Both the position numbers and the translations under genes were made by a program. The notes under the pieces were generated by a model, which made no database searches, was not told where the DNA came from, and saw only the letters and a program-made list of their open reading frames with translations. Shown here in pieces: positions 63,207-64,000 of a DNA stretch of 64,000 nucleotides. Origin of the DNA: Hyphomicrobium sp. NDB2Meth4 (GTDB lineage Bacteria > Pseudomonadota > Alphaproteobacteria > Rhizobiales > Hyphomicrobiaceae); the NCBI RefSeq assembly GCF_900117445.1, contig NZ_FPEJ01000013.1, positions 901,270 through 965,269 on the forward strand, written 5' to 3'. Every line of letters begins with the position of its first letter. Position 1 is the stretch's first letter.

Positions 63207-63878
63207 ATGCATATTCGAGAATTGCTGAGCGATTCCAGCGACGATCACTCGCTGCTGGGAGCTTCGGATGCTGAGATCGCCGCACTCCAGCGCATCTTGG
63301 TTGAGAAGAACGGGCGGCCGTACCTTCGGTGCCCCGTCCGAAAGAAGGACATTCTCGCGAAGCCCGAGGAAGTGGTTCGGCAGTTGTGGGTTTACCGACT
63401 GGTCACCGAGTACAAGTATCCCCTCGAACGCCTGACCGTCGAGTACCCGGTCACGTTCGGTCGAGACACGTCCAAGCGCGCTGACATCGTCGTCTTCGAC
63501 AAGGACCGCCCGACGGTCCCTTACCTCATCGTTGAGGTGAAACAGACCAAGCTCAAGGACGGCAAGGAGCAGCTCAAGTCCTACACCCACGCGACCGGCG
63601 CGCCCCTAGCTCTGTGGAGCAACGCCGGCCAGACAATCCAGTGGCACCGGAAGAATCCCAACTACTTCGTCGAGTTGCCTGATATCCCTCGCGCCTCGCA
63701 GCGCATCGAGGACATCGTCGACCAGCCGTGGACGATCCAGACACTTATCGACAAGGAGAACGAGCGCGACAAGGAAGGCTTCAAAGCACGCTCACTCCGA
63801 GACCTCATCGTTGATCTCGAAGACGAGGTTCTCGCCAACGCCGGCGTCGACGTGTTCGAAGAAGTGTTCAAGCTGTGA
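63207..63878 (+). pseudogene. HsdR_N-domain start of a type I restriction/N6-methylase protein, truncated
   Basis: A 223-residue remnant. It begins MHIRELLSDSSDDHSLLGASDAEIAALQRILVEKNGRPY and contains RLTVEYPVTFGRDTSKRADIVVFDKDRPTVPYLIVEVKQTKLKDGKEQLKSY, with Asp and E-V-K of the HsdR_N PD-(D/E)XK fold. Intact relatives continue past VDVFEEVFKL into a methylase or helicase. Here the frame ends at exactly that point (VFEEVFKL then stop) and a repeat-bearing sequence typical of an IS end follows. The gene was therefore broken by insertion. The 5' third of the intact gene is what remains. Confidence 0.75.
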
Positions 63879-64000
63879 ACCGGCATGCAATTTTGACCCC
63901 TTGCTGGGGGTAATCGGCGCGCAATTTTGACCCTACCCCCTGTGCTGAGAACATTGCCCTTGGTGCGTGCGTCGGCACGAGGGCGAGCGGGGGATGATCA
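63875..64000. mobile_element. Left end of an IS21-like insertion element, cut by window edge
   Basis: Right after the truncated gene the sequence begins TGTGAACC and contains two copies of GCAATTTTGACCC (63887-63899 and 63921-63933). Several internal GCAATTTTGACCC-type repeats behind a TGT end are characteristic of IS21-family termini. The transposase genes would lie beyond the window, so identity is provisional. Confidence 0.5.

Noticed and set aside
1..64000. CRISPR arrays and intact rRNA or tRNA genes
   Set aside because: No regularly spaced repeats and no complete RNA gene were seen on either strand; only tRNA-Lys 3' fragments are present.

Overview
The window reads as chromosomal DNA of an alphaproteobacterium, most likely a methylotrophic or one-carbon-using member of the Hyphomicrobiales. 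The basis is high G+C, a Rhizobiales-type porin, a PQQ alcohol dehydrogenase, an N,N-dimethylformamidase (DMFase) locus and a tRNA-Lys remnant; the taxonomic call is an inference. No intact RNA gene and no CRISPR array was seen.

Region 1 (1-16.4 kb) is metabolic. It holds the end of a lactate-oxidation operon (lutB, lutC), a porin on the minus strand, a periplasmic oxidation cluster (Rieske protein, PQQ dehydrogenase, IorA/IorB-like molybdenum dehydrogenase), a complete aceE-aceF-lpdA pyruvate dehydrogenase operon, and an outer-membrane channel-like protein. The PQQ dehydrogenase reading frame is broken by one extra base near its end.

Region 2 (16.4-28.1 kb) is the most notable part. Six minus-strand genes encode a Tat-exported amide-type binding protein, two ABC ATPases, LivH, a LivM permease whose C-terminus is fused in frame to what looks like the DMFase small subunit, and the DMFase large subunit. 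Divergent from them is an operon for a LuxR-type response regulator, a soluble hybrid histidine kinase and a second binding protein that is paralogous to the first but has no signal peptide. I infer an importer physically joined to its hydrolase, controlled by a wholly cytoplasmic amide-sensing three-protein switch. The expected products are dimethylamine and formate; no genes for their further oxidation lie in the window.

Region 3 (28.1-53.0 kb) is accessory. It is bracketed by two direct repeats of about 97 bp that contain the 3' end of a tRNA-Lys. It carries a TonB receptor, a DUF2380 protein, two paralogous NarX/NarL-type two-component systems around a TolQ/ExbB-like module, AI-2E and YihY membrane proteins, a thioredoxin reductase-like enzyme, an ArsR-permease-thioredoxin operon, an APC permease and a stress/metal cassette (two cytochromes b561, a P1B-5 ATPase with a hemerythrin domain, Spy-like, PepSY, DUF302 and a zinc alcohol dehydrogenase). 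Integrase and IS110 remnants lie inside it.

Region 4 (53.0-64.0 kb) looks like a genomic island starting at the tRNA fragment. It has several PD-(D/E)XK-type nuclease-like proteins (one gene frameshifted), a DUF2779 Cas4-like/exonuclease fusion, a surface-polysaccharide trio (GT25, pyruvyltransferase-like, PP-loop ATPase) and a restriction/methylase gene cut off by what looks like an IS21-type element at the window edge.

Two genes are each one base from being intact, so sequencing error must be considered alongside real decay.
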